A stretch of DNA of 64,000 nt from CAIWHR01 sp963781285 (GTDB lineage: Bacteria > Pseudomonadota > Gammaproteobacteria > Burkholderiales > Casimicrobiaceae). The number at the start of each line of letters is the position of its first letter. Position 1 is the first letter of the stretch. Of this stretch, positions 62,314 to 64,000 are shown piece by piece. The stretch is from the NCBI GenBank assembly GCA_963781285.1, contig CAWAFI010000008.1:124001-188000 (forward strand). The letters are read 5' to 3'. The notes beneath the pieces were generated by a model. That model was not told the DNA's origin and did no database searches. It saw nothing but the letters and a program-made list of their open reading frames with translations. Position numbers and translations under genes: made by a program.

Positions 62314-64000
62314 ATGCCCCGCTCGCTCCGCGGCGTTACCCGGCGCCGAACGAAGAACAAGCCGCCACTTACCGTGGAGGCGCTCTGGGCGATCAAACGC
62401 CTCGGCACGCCGACGCTTTCGCCCGACGGCGCTTACGCATGCGCTGCGGTCACGAGCTACGACATGGACAAGAACGACAGCAGCACGGCGCTGTGGCTGT
62501 ATCCGACGCGTCATCGCAACGGTCGGCATGGCGATCGAGCCAGCGCGCGGCGACTCACTGCCGGCGACAAGGACAGCGACCCGAAGTGGTCGCCTGACGG
62601 CCGGTGGATCGCCTTCACCGCGAAGCGCAAGGATGACGACGAGCCGCAGCTCTACCTGATCGCGCCGGACGGTGGCGAGGCGAAGCGCCTTACCCGCCAG
62701 CCGACCGGCTGCGCGGCACCGAAATGGTTCGCCGACGGCAAGCGCATCGCGTTCGTATCGTGGGTTTGGCCCGATCTCGCGACCGCCGCCGAACAGGAGA
62801 AGCGAAGGAAGGAGCGCAAGGACGCCAAGGTAAAGGCCCATGTCACCGAGCGGGGCGAGTTCCGCTTCTGGGATCACTGGCTCACCGACGGTCGCGAGCC
62901 CCACGTGTTCGTTTGCGATGTCGCAAGCGGCCGTTCCCGCGACGCGCTCGCCGGCACCGGACTGGCGCTGCCGCCGTGGGAACCATCGGCAGATGACTAC
63001 GACATCGCGCCTGACGGCCGCGAAATCGCGATCACGGCCGACCTCGCCGCCGAGCCGCGGATGATGAATCAGACCGACATCGTCACCGTCACGCTGGCAT
63101 CGCGCCGCAAGCGTGTGTTGACCGAGGGGACGAACACAGCGGACGCGCATCCCTGCTATTCGCCGGACGGGCGCGCGCTCGTCTTTCACGCTTACGACAC
63201 GAAGCGCGCCTTCAACGACCAGGGCCATCTCGTGCTCCTGGAGCGAAAGCGCGGCAGGATGCGGCGGCTCGCGCCGAAGCTCGATCGTGCAACGAGCCAC
63301 GTCGCGTGGACACCAGACAGCCGCGCACTGCTGTTCACTGTCGAAAGTCGCGGCAGGCAGGGGATTGCGCGGATGGCGGTGAATGGCGACGCAAGCGCGG
63401 CGATGCCCTCGCTCGTCGTGCCGGGCGGCACCGTCGGCGGCTTCACCCAGTCGCGCGACGGCGGCGTGCTCGCATTCGACCGCGCGACGGTGACGCATCC
63501 ACCGGCCCTGTTCGCGTGTTGCGCCGACGGCAGCCAGGAACGGGGCATCGAGACGGTAAACCGCGGACTGCTCGGACGCCATGCACTGGGCGAAGTGCGC
63601 GAGGTCACGGTCAAGGGTTGGGGCGACGATCCGGTACAGATGTGGATCGTCTATCCGCCAGGATTCGACCCGACGAGGAAATGGCCCCTTCTGCACTCGA
63701 TCCACGGCGGCCCGCACGCGGCGCATATGGACTTGTGGCACTTTCGCTGGAACACGCAGGTGTTCGCGGGCCACGGTTACGTCGTCGCGGCGGTGAATTA
63801 CCACGGCTCGTCGGGCTTCGGCCAGAAGTGGCTGGAGACGATCACCGGCCAGTACGGGATGAAGGAGTACGCCGACGTCGAGGCCGGCACCAACTGGCTG
63901 CTCCGCCAGGGCTACATCGACCGCGCGCGGCTCGCCGCGACCGGTGGCAGCTACGGCGGGTACATGGTGGCGTACATGAACGGTCAGACCGACCGCTACA
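62314..64000 (+). CDS. S9 family peptidase (prolyl oligopeptidase-like), 3' end missing
   Basis: The frame is open from ATG 62314 to the right edge, giving 562 complete codons. The N-terminal part (about 20-410) is a beta-propeller with repeated SPDG/TPDS motifs (TLSPDGAYA, KWSPDGRWIAF, CYSPDGRAL). The hydrolase domain follows, with HSIHGGPHAAHMD (oxyanion region), VNYHGSSGFGQKW and the nucleophile S546 in GGSYGGYM. The Asp and His of the triad lie beyond the window. No signal peptide is seen, so a cytoplasmic acylaminoacyl-peptidase or dipeptidyl-peptidase-like enzyme acting on short peptides is likely. No clear ribosome site precedes the ATG. Divergent from the aldo/keto reductase. Confidence 0.93.
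   Translation, partial: MPRSLRGVTRRRTKNKPPLTVEALWAIKRLGTPTLSPDGAYACAAVTSYDMDKNDSSTALWLYPTRHRNGRHGDRASARRLTAGDKDSDPKWSPDGRWIAFTAKRKDDDEPQLYLIAPDGGEAKRLTRQPTGCAAPKWFADGKRIAFVSWVWPDLATAAEQEKRRKERKDAKVKAHVTERGEFRFWDHWLTDGREPHVFVCDVASGRSRDALAGTGLALPPWEPSADDYDIAPDGREIAITADLAAEPRMMNQTDIVTVTLASRRKRVLTEGTNTADAHPCYSPDGRALVFHAYDTKRAFNDQGHLVLLERKRGRMRRLAPKLDRATSHVAWTPDSRALLFTVESRGRQGIARMAVNGDASAAMPSLVVPGGTVGGFTQSRDGGVLAFDRATVTHPPALFACCADGSQERGIETVNRGLLGRHALGEVREVTVKGWGDDPVQMWIVYPPGFDPTRKWPLLHSIHGGPHAAHMDLWHFRWNTQVFAGHGYVVAAVNYHGSSGFGQKWLETITGQYGMKEYADVEAGTNWLLRQGYIDRARLAATGGSYGGYMVAYMNGQTDRY

Overview
This 64 kb window is GC-rich chromosomal DNA, most likely from a betaproteobacterium of Burkholderiales type. 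The placement is an inference from gene content and order: a CobD/CbiB-like gene, rsgA, a pterin dehydratase, an M48 protease and orn sit together, alongside a TAXI-type TRAP transporter, a YheT hydrolase, a PsiF protein and an aroG-type DAHP synthase. No 16S rRNA, tRNA, phage, integrase, transposase or CRISPR array was recognised. Genes are densely packed, often with ATGA or GTGA start/stop overlaps and with GTG or TTG starts.

Left part (1-16 kb): the 3' part of a PAS-GGDEF diguanylate cyclase; an NhaD-like antiporter with a YciI protein; a GntR regulator / DapA-family aldolase / PfkB kinase cluster; etfBA with a DmdC-like acyl-CoA dehydrogenase; a secreted repeat protein broken by two frameshifts; a PCuAC-like protein; and an iron-type ABC importer whose binding-protein gene carries a frameshift.

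Centre (16-30 kb): a complete glycogen operon on the minus strand, glgP-glgB-glgC-glgA followed by one gene encoding a GlgX-MalQ fusion. It is divergent from a ROK sugar kinase. An hsp20 gene with a clear intrinsic terminator follows.

Right of centre (30-46 kb): a soluble aldose dehydrogenase; a decayed DM13 gene; a frameshifted di-haem cytochrome; then ETF-ubiquinone oxidoreductase divergent from a membrane FeS ETF:quinone oxidoreductase (EMO-like). The EMO gene leads into a thioesterase, acetoacetyl-CoA synthetase, isochorismatase-fold hydrolase and CobD-like run. With etfBA and the acyl-CoA dehydrogenase, this is a full electron path from acyl-CoA to the quinone pool. The housekeeping block rsgA, phhB, cytochrome c, M48 protease and orn follows.

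Right end (45-64 kb): an O-methyltransferase, a Nudix hydrolase, a two-gene TAXI TRAP transporter, an M23 peptidase, threonine ammonia-lyase, phosphomannomutase, a YheT hydrolase, a CYTH-CHAD protein, aroG, a PsiF protein, an RlmI-like methyltransferase, a VIT/CCC1 protein, a DUF1499 protein, an aldo/keto reductase and the 5' part of an S9 peptidase.

Most of the window is ordinary metabolism. The points that stand out are the GlgX-MalQ fusion, the back-to-back pair of different ETF:quinone oxidoreductases, the unassigned GntR/aldolase/kinase cluster, a PCuAC protein lacking its copper motif, and several genes that differ from intact only by single-base frameshifts. Four of those frameshifts have the same sign, so assembly error must be excluded before they are called pseudogenes.
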